64,000 nucleotides of DNA from the NCBI GenBank assembly GCA_937883785.1, contig CALGDE010000166.1, forward strand, positions 1 to 64,000, read 5' to 3'. Numbering within the stretch: the first letter of the stretch is position 1; each line of letters starts with the position of its first letter. The notes under the pieces are model-generated. The model was not told the origin of the DNA. It made no database searches and worked only from the letters and a program-made list of their open reading frames with translations. The stretch is from an uncultured cyanobacterium (GTDB lineage: Bacteria; Cyanobacteriota; Cyanobacteriia; CACIAM-69d). A program made the translations under genes and the position numbers. Shown one piece after another: positions 55,469-64,000 of this stretch.

Positions 55469-56443
55469 ATGCAAGAGCTTATTACAACTTCCCAATGGTC
55501 AGAGAGAACCAAGCATCACGACAATCTTTTACAGGTTGTCCGAAGCTATGTGCAGCTGACCAAGCCTCGCATTATTGTGTTGCTTTTGGTAACAACTTTA
55601 GCGGCAGTTTTTGTGGCTAGCGAGGGGCATGTGGATCCGGTGATCCTTGCTGTTTCCTTGGTGGGTGGCACCTTTGCGTCGGCATCGGCAAACACGATGA
55701 ACTGTCTTTATGATCGCGACATTGATTGGCAAATGGAGCGCACCCGTGATCGCCCCCTCCCCTCAGGTAGGATCAAGCCTCGAGATGCGCTGATCTTTGC
55801 GATCGCCCTGGCGGTTGCTTCCTTTAGCCTGCTGACGATTTTCGCCAATCTTCTGGCGGCGAGCCTAGCCATGGCAGGCATTGTCTTCTACGTCCTGATC
55901 TACACCCATTTCCTGAAGCGCCACAGCAGCCAAAACATCGTTATCGGTGGTGCAGCGGGCTCCATCCCACCCCTAGTGGGTTGGGCAGCCGTTACCGGCG
56001 AATTGTCCTGGGCTCCCTGGGTAATGTTCTGGATTATTTTTATCTGGACGCCTCCTCACTTCTGGGCCTTGGCGCTGAATATCAAGGACGACTACGCCAG
56101 CGTCGGTGTCCCTATGTTGCCTGTGGTGCGTGGCGCCGAAGAAACCGCCCGACAGATTTGGTGGTATGCCTTGGTGCTTGTTCCCTTTTCTATGTTGCTT
56201 GTGGTGCCCCTAGGGGTGTGTGGCTGGCTCTACGCCACCTTGGCTTTGGTCCTGGGAGAGCGTCTATTGAAAAAATGCTGGCTACTGCTCCAATCTCCCG
56301 ATGATCAACAACGGGCGCGATCGCTCTTCAAATTCTCCATTGCTTACATGATGCTGTTAGCCTTTGGTATGGCGATCGACAGCCTTCCCGTAGTTCAGCA
56401 CCTAATAGATGCCCCCGTCGCCATGCTTCAGAGTTTAATGTAG
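55469..56443 (+). CDS. ctaB: protoheme IX farnesyltransferase (heme O synthase) CtaB
   Basis: A 324-residue UbiA-type prenyltransferase with about nine membrane helices. It transfers farnesyl to protoheme to give heme O, the substrate of CtaA. Diagnostic motifs are [17 protein letters not shown], the first Asp-rich site [50 protein letters not shown] and the second site [17 protein letters not shown]. The N-terminal 25 residues are a polar extension. A strong terminator follows 65 bp after the stop, so this ends the cta unit. Repeat copy G separates it from ctaA, so the two may be co-transcribed through the repeat or use separate promoters. Confidence 0.96.
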   Translation: MQELITTSQWSERTKHHDNLLQVVRSYVQLTKPRIIVLLLVTTLAAVFVASEGHVDPVILAVSLVGGTFASASANTMNCLYDRDIDWQMERTRDRPLPSGRIKPRDALIFAIALAVASFSLLTIFANLLAASLAMAGIVFYVLIYTHFLKRHSSQNIVIGGAAGSIPPLVGWAAVTGELSWAPWVMFWIIFIWTPPHFWALALNIKDDYASVGVPMLPVVRGAEETARQIWWYALVLVPFSMLLVVPLGVCGWLYATLALVLGERLLKKCWLLLQSPDDQQRARSLFKFSIAYMMLLAFGMAIDSLPVVQHLIDAPVAMLQSLM

Positions 56444-56826
56444 CTTCCCAACAAGGACTTCTGCTTCAGTAAGGAATTAGCTGACTTTTAACAATTTATC
56501 CTTGCAGAACCTGTTGACGCTCATCCCTAGGAAGCGCTCAACAGGTTTTTAGTATCAAATTTTTAGTATCAAAATTTGGCTAATTATGTGGTTGACTAGG
56601 GTCTGTTATCAGTGCCCCTGCGAAGCTTTCCGCCTAAGGTCCAAAGCTTTGAGCCTCTTTTAATTAGGTAATCGAAGGGGAAAGTTTCCATAACTCCCTT
56701 AGGTTAAGACGGCTCTAGTGGTGAGCTTGATGGCGGCCTTGAAGGCTACTGTATTTTCTTGGGGCCATTTTCTTCCCCCTGTCACCAGCGAAAATACCTG
56801 CTTTACCGTTAATGACATGAAGCCCT
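56444..56826 (+). other. 383-bp intergenic region before the glycan island
   Basis: It contains the ctaB terminator (56508-56550), a perfect tandem 14-bp repeat TTTTTAGTATCAAA (56546-56573) and a weak fragment resembling one end of the dispersed repeat (about 56601-56665). Nothing else is recognisable. Confidence 0.45.
56508..56550 (+). terminator. rho-independent terminator of ctaB
   Basis: AACCTGTTGACGCT (56508-56521) pairs with AGCGCTCAACAGGTT (one bulged base) and runs into TTTTT. The stem is 14 bp and is placed 65 bp after the ctaB stop. Confidence 0.9.
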
Positions 56827-57660
56827 ATGGACATCCTTGATCGTCTCCTTTCAGCAGGGTTGATATTTGACTCACGTCCAGAATTCAACGGCGAGTATCA
56901 ACTGTATCGCTTCTTAACAGAAGCCTTTGAAATTACGTCAAATCTTCTGGTTGGAGCCAGCGAAGACTTCTTTTACTTGTCCATAAACCCATCATCGTCA
57001 TTCTGCCTAATTGAGCCTTCCAAAACAGCTGCGCAGGCACTCCTTAGTTACAGCCAAGATCGTCTAATCAATTGCAAAATTTCGACGTTTCCTTTGTGGA
57101 AAGGAAACGCCCACTTAGACTTTTACCTGGATTTCACGTCTTTTTATCCCCGTCTTCCCTTGGAATCCATAACTCAAGCCCTTACGTCAGGGCTCGTTTT
57201 GGATCCATATCTGCAAGAAATGGTTGAAAAAGGTGTGTATCGTGCGGAGAGGATACAGGGATTGGAAAGGACAACGCAACTTGAAGTTAGGGGAGGAGAC
57301 CAACTATTAAAGGACGTATTAAATATCCCTCGGGTAGACTTCATTAAGCTTGATGTAGAGGGGGCTGAGGTTGATGTGCTTGAAGGCTTGAAAGAAACCG
57401 TACAGAGTGCATCATTTATCCAGTTCGAGTTTGGAACAACATGGTTTCACTCCGGTAAAACTATCGCCGACACCCTGAACGTTATAAGCGACGCTGCTTT
57501 CTTCTTTTACGTCATTCTTAAGGACCGCATTGTCAAAGTGAAGCCCCACTGGATCAATCAGTACTTCTTCTGCAATGTACTTGCCACACGCATTGACTTT
57601 GGAGAAGAACTCTACTTTTCAAGCCGTAGAAAGTCGTTACCGTATAGTACTTTTATGTAG
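56827..57660 (+). CDS. FkbM family methyltransferase
   Basis: A 277-residue SAM-dependent methyltransferase of the FkbM type. The diagnostic segment is VDFIKLDVEGAEVDVLEGLKETV (about 177-199). The N-terminal region has a weak SAM-binding loop (SSSFCLIEPSKTAAQALL) instead of the usual GxGxG, which is normal for many FkbM proteins. FkbM enzymes O-methylate sugars or polyketides, and the glycosyltransferases that follow point to glycan methylation. The codon use is more AT-rich than the housekeeping genes upstream, as in the rest of this island, which suggests a separate origin. ATG 56827 has no clear ribosome binding site. Confidence 0.87.
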   Translation: MDILDRLLSAGLIFDSRPEFNGEYQLYRFLTEAFEITSNLLVGASEDFFYLSINPSSSFCLIEPSKTAAQALLSYSQDRLINCKISTFPLWKGNAHLDFYLDFTSFYPRLPLESITQALTSGLVLDPYLQEMVEKGVYRAERIQGLERTTQLEVRGGDQLLKDVLNIPRVDFIKLDVEGAEVDVLEGLKETVQSASFIQFEFGTTWFHSGKTIADTLNVISDAAFFFYVILKDRIVKVKPHWINQYFFCNVLATRIDFGEELYFSSRRKSLPYSTFM

Positions 57661-57827
57661 TGGCAAATACGCGCACCCGATCAGGTTTATACGGAAAAAT
57701 ATTGACCACGTGACCTTGGTTTGTCAGTGGGAGTGTTGACAGTCGGAGACGGTCCTTTCGGGTTATGGCCTGTTTGTTTAAGATTGCTCAGTTTGGATTT
57801 ATTTAGAGTTGGTTCCCACGCATTCCC

Positions 57828-59447
57828 ATGAAGAAGTATCAGGAAGATCTTGAAGTTATTTGGAATGAAGTTTTGGCAAAACAGCCTTTGGCTTTAGCCA
57901 GGTATGCTGACGGAGAGGTCTTATTTATTCAGGGAAAATCAGCGCAAGGCATTGATGGATGGACATCACCGTCGGGAATTTCTGAGATCGGGAAAGATTT
58001 AGTTGTTAGCCTAAAGCATCAGGAAAGAAACTACTATTACGGGATTTCTTGCGACTGCTGTGACAGTAATGCTAAAGAGTTTTTACTGTCTCATATTCCT
58101 CAAGACTTTAATCAAGTTACTTTTTCTAACTTGTTTGCCAACGCTAATTTCGCCAACTTCGCAGATAAGATTCAATCCCTTGATGAGCCTGTTATTCTTG
58201 TTGGGAATGAGACGATTAATCCTGACACGATAGATATTGTTGACATCAAAGAATTTGTGCCAGTGGGGGCGAATTGCACCGAATTTTGGCAGTCTAATCG
58301 TGATGAGTTTCTATGCCAACTTCCTCATTTGGCTGCACGACATCACAATGCCTTATTTTTATTTTGCGCGGGTCCGTTATCGGGAATTATCATCGATCAT
58401 CTTTGGCGATTAAACCCATCTAATCGTTACTTGGATATTGGCTCAGCGCTAGACCCATGGATTCACAAGAAAGTAACCCGCCCCTATCAGGTGTCAGGCA
58501 GTGCCGATTCTCAAAAGTCTTGTGTATTAACTGACTCGCGATCGCCCGCCCAAGCAGCATCTGCACCCTTAGATTCGCCCACTGCTTCGGTGCCTCCCAG
58601 CGTAAAAGAGGAGCAGCAAGGATATTCAGATCTACCTATTCCTGGGGCAATAACAGCCATAATCAACGGCTATAAACGTCCTGAAAATATTTCTCCTATT
58701 TACAACGCCATACAAAACCAAACGATTAAGCCCCAGGAAACCATGGTTTGGTACAACGAATACTCACCGGATCAGGGCAACCTAGATATTATTCGACACT
58801 GCAAATCTTCGTTGTCAAACTATAATTTCGGCGTTTGGGCACGGTTTGCCTATGCCTTAAACGCAAAAACGGAATATGTTTGCATCTTTGATGACGACAC
58901 GGTGCCAGGACCACGATGGTTTGAAAACTGCTTGAAAACAATTCAGTCCCATGAGGGGCTATTAGGCACAGTGGGGTTGATTTTTGAAGGGACAGAAATC
59001 TACATGGATCATGTGCGATACGGCTGGCCTAATCCCAATGAAAGCATTATGGAAGTGGATATTGTAGGACATGCTTGGTTCTTTAAACGGGAGTGGTTGT
59101 TAACGTTTTGGAATGAATTTCCACCTGTTAAAGGGTTTGATTACATGGGCGAAGATATGCATTTTTCCTATGCCTTGCAGAAGTATTTAGGGCTAAAAAC
59201 GTTTGTGCCGCCTCACCCTGCCCATGACACAAGTTTGTGGGGCAGCCTTAAAGGGCAATTAGGCATTGACGATGTGGCAATTTCAATGACAGGTAAGGCA
59301 AGCCGTATGGATATTGCCTTTAATCGCTTGAGGCATAAAGGGTGGCAATTGATCAAAGAAAGGCAGTCCGCCCTCTCGCCACCTTCCCCATCGGTTGCAG
59401 CTAACTTGACGTCACAGGGTCTTGGAAATGACGCCTTTATTTTCTAG
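57828..59447 (+). CDS. two-domain glycosyltransferase: GT-D-fold N-terminus fused to GT2-like C-terminus
   Basis: A 539-residue protein. Residues 1-220 look like the GT-D fold (DUF1792-type) glycosyltransferases, with ALARYADGE (residues 24-32) matching the R(Y/F)GDGE motif and RYLDIGSALDPW near 205-216 matching the conserved D-x-GS-x-D. A Ser/Pro/Ala-rich linker (about 223-268) leads to a GT-A, family-2-like domain (about 273-500) with ITAIINGYKRPENI, the metal-binding FDDDT (Asp355-357) and FDYMGEDMHFSYAL. Two different transferases on one chain suggests that two consecutive sugars are added. The next gene overlaps its end by 20 bp. The N-terminal assignment is by motif and less certain than the C-terminal one. 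Confidence 0.75.
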   Translation: MKKYQEDLEVIWNEVLAKQPLALARYADGEVLFIQGKSAQGIDGWTSPSGISEIGKDLVVSLKHQERNYYYGISCDCCDSNAKEFLLSHIPQDFNQVTFSNLFANANFANFADKIQSLDEPVILVGNETINPDTIDIVDIKEFVPVGANCTEFWQSNRDEFLCQLPHLAARHHNALFLFCAGPLSGIIIDHLWRLNPSNRYLDIGSALDPWIHKKVTRPYQVSGSADSQKSCVLTDSRSPAQAASAPLDSPTASVPPSVKEEQQGYSDLPIPGAITAIINGYKRPENISPIYNAIQNQTIKPQETMVWYNEYSPDQGNLDIIRHCKSSLSNYNFGVWARFAYALNAKTEYVCIFDDDTVPGPRWFENCLKTIQSHEGLLGTVGLIFEGTEIYMDHVRYGWPNPNESIMEVDIVGHAWFFKREWLLTFWNEFPPVKGFDYMGEDMHFSYALQKYLGLKTFVPPHPAHDTSLWGSLKGQLGIDDVAISMTGKASRMDIAFNRLRHKGWQLIKERQSALSPPSPSVAANLTSQGLGNDAFIF

Positions 59448-60429
59448 CGCCTCTCGAACTGCGTTATTTTTTCTGTCTCTTCGAGAAAGGTATCGCGATC
59501 GCCTTGTAAGCAATTCGGAAATTTTCTTCAGTCCTGATTGCCAAACTCAGCTTAATTCTGGACAACTTTTATGTGTTCAAACGCGTCCGGAGCCCACTGA
59601 TATTCGTGCCTATTTCGAGCCCCTTGCCTCCCAGTGGAAACCGGATTTAATTGTGATCAAAGCGGACGCCACCCAGAGAGGTTGGCCCCTGAATTTGCGA
59701 TCGCAATCGGCGCCCAAAATACTGATTGTTGGGGACACTCACCACCTTGATCGTCCTGTTCAGTCATTGTTGGGCTATGTGGCACAGGAGCAGTTTGACG
59801 TAATCATTTCAGAGCACGATCGCCATCATCTCCATTACTTTGCAGAAGCGGGGCACGAACGGGCTATTTGGCTACCGGGCTTTGCCACAAACCCCCATCG
59901 CCGTGAGCCTGTGGATTCCTACAAACATCCCCTGGTTTTTGTGGGCAGTGCCGGACAATTCCATCCCTACCGTTGCCACTTATTGGAGCAAATTAAGAAG
60001 CAAGGATTCCCCCTGCTACACACCCAAGCGCCGCAATCCCAAGGGGCAGATTTATATAACCAGTCTCTTATTAGTTTGAATATTTCCTTAAATGGGGACT
60101 TGAATTTACGGGTGTTTGAGGTGTTGGCAGCGGGAGGGTTTCTCCTAACTGATCGCTTGACGCCAGAATCTGGATTGCTGACCCTTTTTGAAGAGGGAAA
60201 ACATTTGGTCACCTTTGATGGCGAAGAGAATTTGTACGGCAAACTAAATCACTATTTAAGCCACCCTCAAGAGGCAAAGGCGATCGCCCGCGCCGGTCAT
60301 GAACATTACTGGAATAACTACAGTCCTGAACACCATATTCAGCGATTGTTTGATTACCTCAATACTGGCAAAATTGAGCACAAATACACCGCCGCCGCTG
60401 ACTGCCGTGGGCAAGTTAGAGCTAGGTAA
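59428..60429 (+). CDS. CgeB-like glycosyltransferase
   Basis: From ATG 59428 (TTG 59422 is two codons upstream), 333 residues. It overlaps the preceding gene by 20 bp, so translation is probably coupled. The C-terminal part is a GT-B, CgeB/DUF3880-like domain: FVGSAGQFHPYRCHLLEQI, SLNISLNGDLNLRVFEVLAAGGFLLTDRL, then FEEGKHLVTFDGEENLYGKLNHYLSHPQEAKAIARAGHEHY. The N-terminal part (to about 150) has the PDLIVIKADATQRG and KILIVGDTHHLDR segments of a Rossmann half-domain. It transfers an unknown sugar, and with its neighbours is likely to build a surface glycan. Confidence 0.82.
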   Translation: MTPLFSSASRTALFFLSLRERYRDRLVSNSEIFFSPDCQTQLNSGQLLCVQTRPEPTDIRAYFEPLASQWKPDLIVIKADATQRGWPLNLRSQSAPKILIVGDTHHLDRPVQSLLGYVAQEQFDVIISEHDRHHLHYFAEAGHERAIWLPGFATNPHRREPVDSYKHPLVFVGSAGQFHPYRCHLLEQIKKQGFPLLHTQAPQSQGADLYNQSLISLNISLNGDLNLRVFEVLAAGGFLLTDRLTPESGLLTLFEEGKHLVTFDGEENLYGKLNHYLSHPQEAKAIARAGHEHYWNNYSPEHHIQRLFDYLNTGKIEHKYTAAADCRGQVRAR

Positions 60430-60466
60430 AACGGTTAAATAGAATGTCCACCAGTAAGACGTCCAA

Positions 60467-63400
60467 ATGAGCCTGAGCACACTATCCCTGACGCAACGGG
60501 CTGCTGCCTATGAGGTTTTGCAGGACGCTCATTTGCGATCGCTGCAGCCGTTAAATATTTTGATGGATGGCTCAGTGGACCCTCGGCTGGCGACGGATGC
60601 AGTGGATTTGCCCCGCTTGAAACCGAGCTGTTTGGAACATAACTCGGGGAGAGTGGGGGACTGGCTGACCCAGTGCGCCATGGGTGATCGCATTCCCCTG
60701 TTGGGAGACGGCGAGGCGGCAATGGGCAAGGCGTGGCATTGGCTGGTGCTAGACCCCAGTCAGGTGGAAGAGTCGGTTTTTGTCGAGAGGCTTCGGCAGG
60801 TTGCCTTTGAAAAACTGTTGCTGGTGAGCGATCGCCCCTGGCAGCCTTCAGGCAGTGAGCTGCGCCAGAGTTTAGGGGAATTGGAAACCGTATTAACACC
60901 TCAGCCGGGGCTGGTAATTTTTCAAAGATCCAAGCAACTGAATCAGCCTCTCCAGCCGGTGAATCAAGGCAGTTTATCCCCGAATACCGCAGTGGTTTTG
61001 GGGCGATCGCCTGCCGAGGGACACATATCACCGTCTGGTGCAGCCATGTCATCTTCGCTGCCGCCCAAGCAAATCTTGGTTATCAGTAATCTGTATCCTC
61101 CCCAAGAGCTGGGGGGATACGGGCGTTCAATTGCAGATTTCGCGGCAGGGCTGGGCAATAACGGACACACGGTTCAGATCTTGACGTCAAATGCTGTCTA
61201 CCTGGGAGACATCGAACGCCCAGAGCCCACGGTGGATAGGAATCTTCAGCTCTTTGGCACTTATCACGAAGGGACGCGCCCTTTTGAGGATGAGCAGCAA
61301 ATCCTAGACGTTGTTAACCACAACCGTCGATATCTGTTGCAGGTGATTGCCGCTTTCCAGCCTGATTTATGTTTAGTCGGCAATACTTCATTCCTTGGAA
61401 GCAGTATTTTCCATCCGCTTCTGGAGCAAAATATTCCAATCATTCACCACTTGGGCTTTGCGTCCCCCCCGTATCACCTTCAGGAATACCCCAGGCACCC
61501 GCTGTACCATTTGGCAGTGGCCAGCAATTATGTGCGCGATCGCCTGCTGGAATACCAATTTCCGGTGCAGGACAGCATTACGGTGTATCCCAGTGCCCTA
61601 GTGCAGGAGTTTTATCAGCCAGATTTACCGGATCGTAACTGTCTTCGAATTGGTTATGCCGGTTTGGTGATTTTCACTAAAGGTGTCCATATTTTGCTGG
61701 AGGCTCTTCACCGTTTGCAAAGACAAGGCATCAACGTTGAGTGCTCCATTGCGGGTGATGCCATCCATGGGGACTACAAAAAAGACCTAGAGCAGTTTAT
61801 TGGCCAAGCTGATCTGAGAGATTCTGTAACCTTTGTAGGGCTGCTTAATCGTCAACAGCTCGTGGATTTTCACCGTCGCCACAACGTGCTCGTTTTTCCG
61901 TCCATTGCAGACGAAGCCTTTGGCATTACCCAAGTGGAGGCAATGGCGGCAGGGCTAACGGTGATTACCAGCGGTGTGGGCGGCGCGGCAGAGGTGGTGG
62001 AAAACGGAATTAGCGGGTTAACGGTTCCTCCCAATGACTCGGCAACGTTAGCCGAGGCTCTGTATTATTTGGTGAAAAATCCCACCCATTGGGAGGCGAT
62101 CGCCCAGGCAGGACAACGGCGTGCCCTAGAAAAGTTCGACATTAAGCGCTCAGTGGCCCAGCTAGAGATACAATTCCAAAAGCTTTTGGAGCGAGCCCAA
62201 TCAATGCCGCCCGCGACATCGTCAGTGCGATCACCGTCGTCAATGTCGTCCAACCCATTGTCAGCGGCGATCGCTCCCAAGTCTTCAACCTCTCTTTCCC
62301 CTCTCCCGTCCCCACCCCTGTCTTCGCAATTTATGACCTGGCTGATTAACCAGCTCCAAAGCTGCCTTAATGTGTATGAGCACACCCCGCAGGACCCCAG
62401 CACCATTGCCATTTTGCGGGAGATGCGTAAGCAGGTTGCGCAATTTTGGCTGAATTCCCCAGCAGATGCCCTGGAGACCCTCTATAACAGTTCTCTTGGC
62501 GGTGCCTATCAACAACTTTTACACAGCGGCTTTCAGCAAAACCCTTTGACCGACGACGAGCAACAGTTGCTGCAGGGACTGACCCAGGCAGTGTCTCAGG
62601 GGTTGGAGCAGCCCGGGGGAGTTAACGCTCTGTTGGGGGTTATGCTCTATTTTCCCCCAGACAAAATGCAGGTGCGCGACGCAGAAAATCGCCTGCCCTC
62701 CTGGCTGTGGCCGGACTATAAACAATGCTTTGCCGGAGCCATGGCTCAGGACTCGGGAGTGACCCCATCGGCATCAGTTCCCGTTTCGCCAGAAATGCCC
62801 GCTGACGCTAAACCCTTATGGGACGAGAGCTTTCTAAGTCAGCTATTGGGATGCGCCAATTTATACACCGTTAGCCCCGCCGATCCTAAGGTGATTAATC
62901 GGTGTCGCGAAACCCGCCAGGAAATTGCCAGCCTTTGGTTACAGGTGCCTGCCGAAGCCTTAGAACAGATTTATAAAGGTCCGTTGGGACAAAACTATCG
63001 AGCATTTTTGAAAAGTGGCTTCCACCGCGAACCCCTTCTAGAGCCTGAAAAATCCTGTTTACAGGAGCTTTCCGAAGCGGTAAAGCAGGGGTTTGACTCT
63101 CCCTTCGGGCTCCAGGCGCTGTTGGGAGTCATGTTGTATTTACCCCCTGGTGCCATGCAGGTGCGTGATGCGGAAAGTCGCTTGCCCGCTTGGCTATTGG
63201 GTGATTACCAAAGCATTTTTGCCGGCGATCGCCACCCGGAGAGTGCCCGATCCCCTGGCGCGGTGCCATCGCCGGACTCCTCCCTCTCTCCCCATCAGGA
63301 CATGGCATTTCTTAATCGATTGTTGGGCTGTTTAAACCTGTACGAAATCGATCCATCAGATCAGGGAATCGTTGAGAATCTCCGTAACCTACGGCAGCAA

Positions 63401-63715
63401 ATCGCCCAAACCTGGTTAAGTATTGACGCGCAGGATTTAGAGTCCGTATTTGCCGGCGAATTCGGTCAGCGCTACTGTGTGTTTTTAAAAAGCGGATTCC
63501 AGCGGGAGCCTTTAACCGACACTGAAAGCCATTTCAGACAAGAGCTGACGGAGAAGATCGGCGCAGGTATTGAAAACTCGCCAGGGTTGAAAGCGCTGTT
63601 GGGGGGAATGCTGTATTTTGCCCCTGGATCCATGAAAGTTAGCAATGCTGAGCAACGTTTACCCCATTGGCTATTGCCCCATTACAAAATCGTATTCGAC
63701 GCCCCAGCAAATTGA
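60467..63715 (+). CDS. GT4 glycosyltransferase with three C-terminal domain repeats
   Basis: A 1082-residue protein. Residues 1-190 form an unidentified domain. The GT4 domain (about 198-578) shows ILVISNLYPPQELGGYGRSIADFA, the acceptor-side VYPSALVQEFY, RIGYAGLVIFTKGVHILLEAL and the nucleotide-sugar loop PSIADEAFGITQVEAMAAGLTVITS. After a Ser/Pro-rich linker come three copies of a helical domain of about 130 residues starting at 622, 789 and 948. Each runs from (F)xxxLLGCxNLY to ALLGVMLYxPPxxMQVRDAExRLPxWL and then Y. The copies are separated by Pro/Ser linkers. I recognise the repeat as occurring in cyanobacterial glycan genes but know no function; it may bind a carrier or partner. It follows the CgeB-like gene by 37 bp. 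Confidence 0.88.
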   Translation: MSLSTLSLTQRAAAYEVLQDAHLRSLQPLNILMDGSVDPRLATDAVDLPRLKPSCLEHNSGRVGDWLTQCAMGDRIPLLGDGEAAMGKAWHWLVLDPSQVEESVFVERLRQVAFEKLLLVSDRPWQPSGSELRQSLGELETVLTPQPGLVIFQRSKQLNQPLQPVNQGSLSPNTAVVLGRSPAEGHISPSGAAMSSSLPPKQILVISNLYPPQELGGYGRSIADFAAGLGNNGHTVQILTSNAVYLGDIERPEPTVDRNLQLFGTYHEGTRPFEDEQQILDVVNHNRRYLLQVIAAFQPDLCLVGNTSFLGSSIFHPLLEQNIPIIHHLGFASPPYHLQEYPRHPLYHLAVASNYVRDRLLEYQFPVQDSITVYPSALVQEFYQPDLPDRNCLRIGYAGLVIFTKGVHILLEALHRLQRQGINVECSIAGDAIHGDYKKDLEQFIGQADLRDSVTFVGLLNRQQLVDFHRRHNVLVFPSIADEAFGITQVEAMAAGLTVITSGVGGAAEVVENGISGLTVPPNDSATLAEALYYLVKNPTHWEAIAQAGQRRALEKFDIKRSVAQLEIQFQKLLERAQSMPPATSSVRSPSSMSSNPLSAAIAPKSSTSLSPLPSPPLSSQFMTWLINQLQSCLNVYEHTPQDPSTIAILREMRKQVAQFWLNSPADALETLYNSSLGGAYQQLLHSGFQQNPLTDDEQQLLQGLTQAVSQGLEQPGGVNALLGVMLYFPPDKMQVRDAENRLPSWLWPDYKQCFAGAMAQDSGVTPSASVPVSPEMPADAKPLWDESFLSQLLGCANLYTVSPADPKVINRCRETRQEIASLWLQVPAEALEQIYKGPLGQNYRAFLKSGFHREPLLEPEKSCLQELSEAVKQGFDSPFGLQALLGVMLYLPPGAMQVRDAESRLPAWLLGDYQSIFAGDRHPESARSPGAVPSPDSSLSPHQDMAFLNRLLGCLNLYEIDPSDQGIVENLRNLRQQIAQTWLSIDAQDLESVFAGEFGQRYCVFLKSGFQREPLTDTESHFRQELTEKIGAGIENSPGLKALLGGMLYFAPGSMKVSNAEQRLPHWLLPHYKIVFDAPAN

Positions 63716-63729
63716 GGAAAGATTGCAAG

Positions 63730-63747
63730 GTTGGCGAAGAAGCCAAC
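63730..63747 (+). other. short stem-loop after the GT4 gene
   Basis: GTTGGC (63730-63735), loop GAAGAA, GCCAAC (63742-63747), followed by AAAATAACCCC and not by T's. It is 14 bp past the stop of the GT4 gene. A weak terminator or a pause site. Confidence 0.3.
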
Positions 63748-63852
63748 AAAATAACCCCATCGGCGAGGGCGAGAGGCTGTTTTAGGACGTAGAAATACCA
63801 ACACTTTCCCATTGGCAACTGTAGAGATTCGTTACAGTGAATATCCAGGTTT

Positions 63853-64000
63853 ATGAAGCCCATTTCCGAGCAATATCCTTACAACGTGTTCGTCTTCTGC
63901 TTCGATGACAATGAACCGTGGGGAGGCATTAAGCAGCTTTATCACCACGTGGATATTTTGAGCAGGAATGGGGTTAATGCAAAGGTGCTTCAACAAAACC
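63853..64000 (+). CDS. start of a further glycosyltransferase-like gene (cut by window end)
   Basis: ATG 63853 opens a frame that stays open to the window end (49 codons). It begins with a polar stretch, a strand YNVFVFCFDDNEPWGGIKQLY and then a helix HVDILSRNGVNAKVL. A strand, a GG-x-K/R loop and the helix that reads HVxxLxxxGxxAxV are the usual beginning of GT-B (GT4-like) glycosyltransferases. The position in the glycan island supports this. The remainder, including catalytic parts, is outside the window. Confidence 0.6.
   Translation, partial: MKPISEQYPYNVFVFCFDDNEPWGGIKQLYHHVDILSRNGVNAKVLQQN

Noticed and set aside
56601-56665. Possible eighth copy of the dispersed repeat
   Set aside because: Only one end (GGGTCTGTTATCAGTGCC) is similar. 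The core and second end are missing, so it is mentioned only within the intergenic entry.

Overview
This window comes from a cyanobacterial chromosome of moderate GC. The octamer GCGATCGC (HIP1) recurs throughout, and the gene set includes a photosystem II subunit (psbZ), a CrtH-type carotenoid isomerase, a SpkB-type kinase, an A-adding-type DHH-CBS-nucleotidyltransferase and a DUF2470 protein. Large adhesin, CHAT and glycosyltransferase genes suggest a filamentous or sheath-forming lineage. The species cannot be named from the sequence. I found no tRNA, rRNA, CRISPR array or intact transposase.

Layout. 0-7.3 kb: the end of an unknown gene, a broken and an intact Uma2-family gene, mfd, the sulfate permease pair cysT-cysW preceded by a tiny leader ORF, and a small unknown gene. 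7.3-12.2 kb: a GH15/phosphorylase-kinase-like protein, then 1.5 kb of decayed sequence. 12.2-22.9 kb: a large CHASE4-PAS-GAF hybrid histidine kinase, convergent with a very large secreted haemagglutinin-type protein ending in a CHAT protease domain. 23-31.5 kb: pheT, a SpkB-like kinase overlapping a chromate transporter gene, and a phosphodiester-glycosidase-like protein. 31.8-35.6 kb: glmM, then a four-gene minus-strand cassette (small membrane protein, GN-motif protein, HSDR_N-like nuclease, secreted protein). 35.9-48 kb: S9 peptidase, a small basic protein, the ribH/psbZ pair, the DHH-CBS-nucleotidyltransferase, two small cyanobacterial proteins, an ABC1 kinase, a PP2C phosphatase and a DUF3885-like protein. 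48-56.5 kb: alaS, DUF2470, a pyridoxamine-oxidase-like protein, crtH, ctaA and ctaB. 56.8-64 kb: a plus-strand surface-glycan island (FkbM methyltransferase, GT-D/GT2 fusion, CgeB-like GT, GT4 with a triplicated C-terminal domain, and a further gene cut by the window edge).

How genes work together. CysT and CysW form one membrane channel. CtaB and CtaA act in sequence to make heme A. SpkB-like kinase and PP2C represent opposing Ser/Thr phosphorylation activities. GlmM feeds UDP-GlcNAc synthesis. The 57-64 kb genes probably build one glycan or glycoprotein.

The most notable non-genic signal is a family of about 110-145 bp degenerate intergenic repeats with terminal inverted repeats, at least seven copies in both orientations. 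They look like non-autonomous MITE-type elements, and one copy supplies the stop codons of both flanking genes. The most notable small-gene signal is the 33.5-35.6 kb cassette, where two adjacent unrelated proteins share a GN(V/I)I(S/A)G motif, C-terminal in one and N-terminal in the next, beside a PD-(D/E)XK nuclease-like gene.
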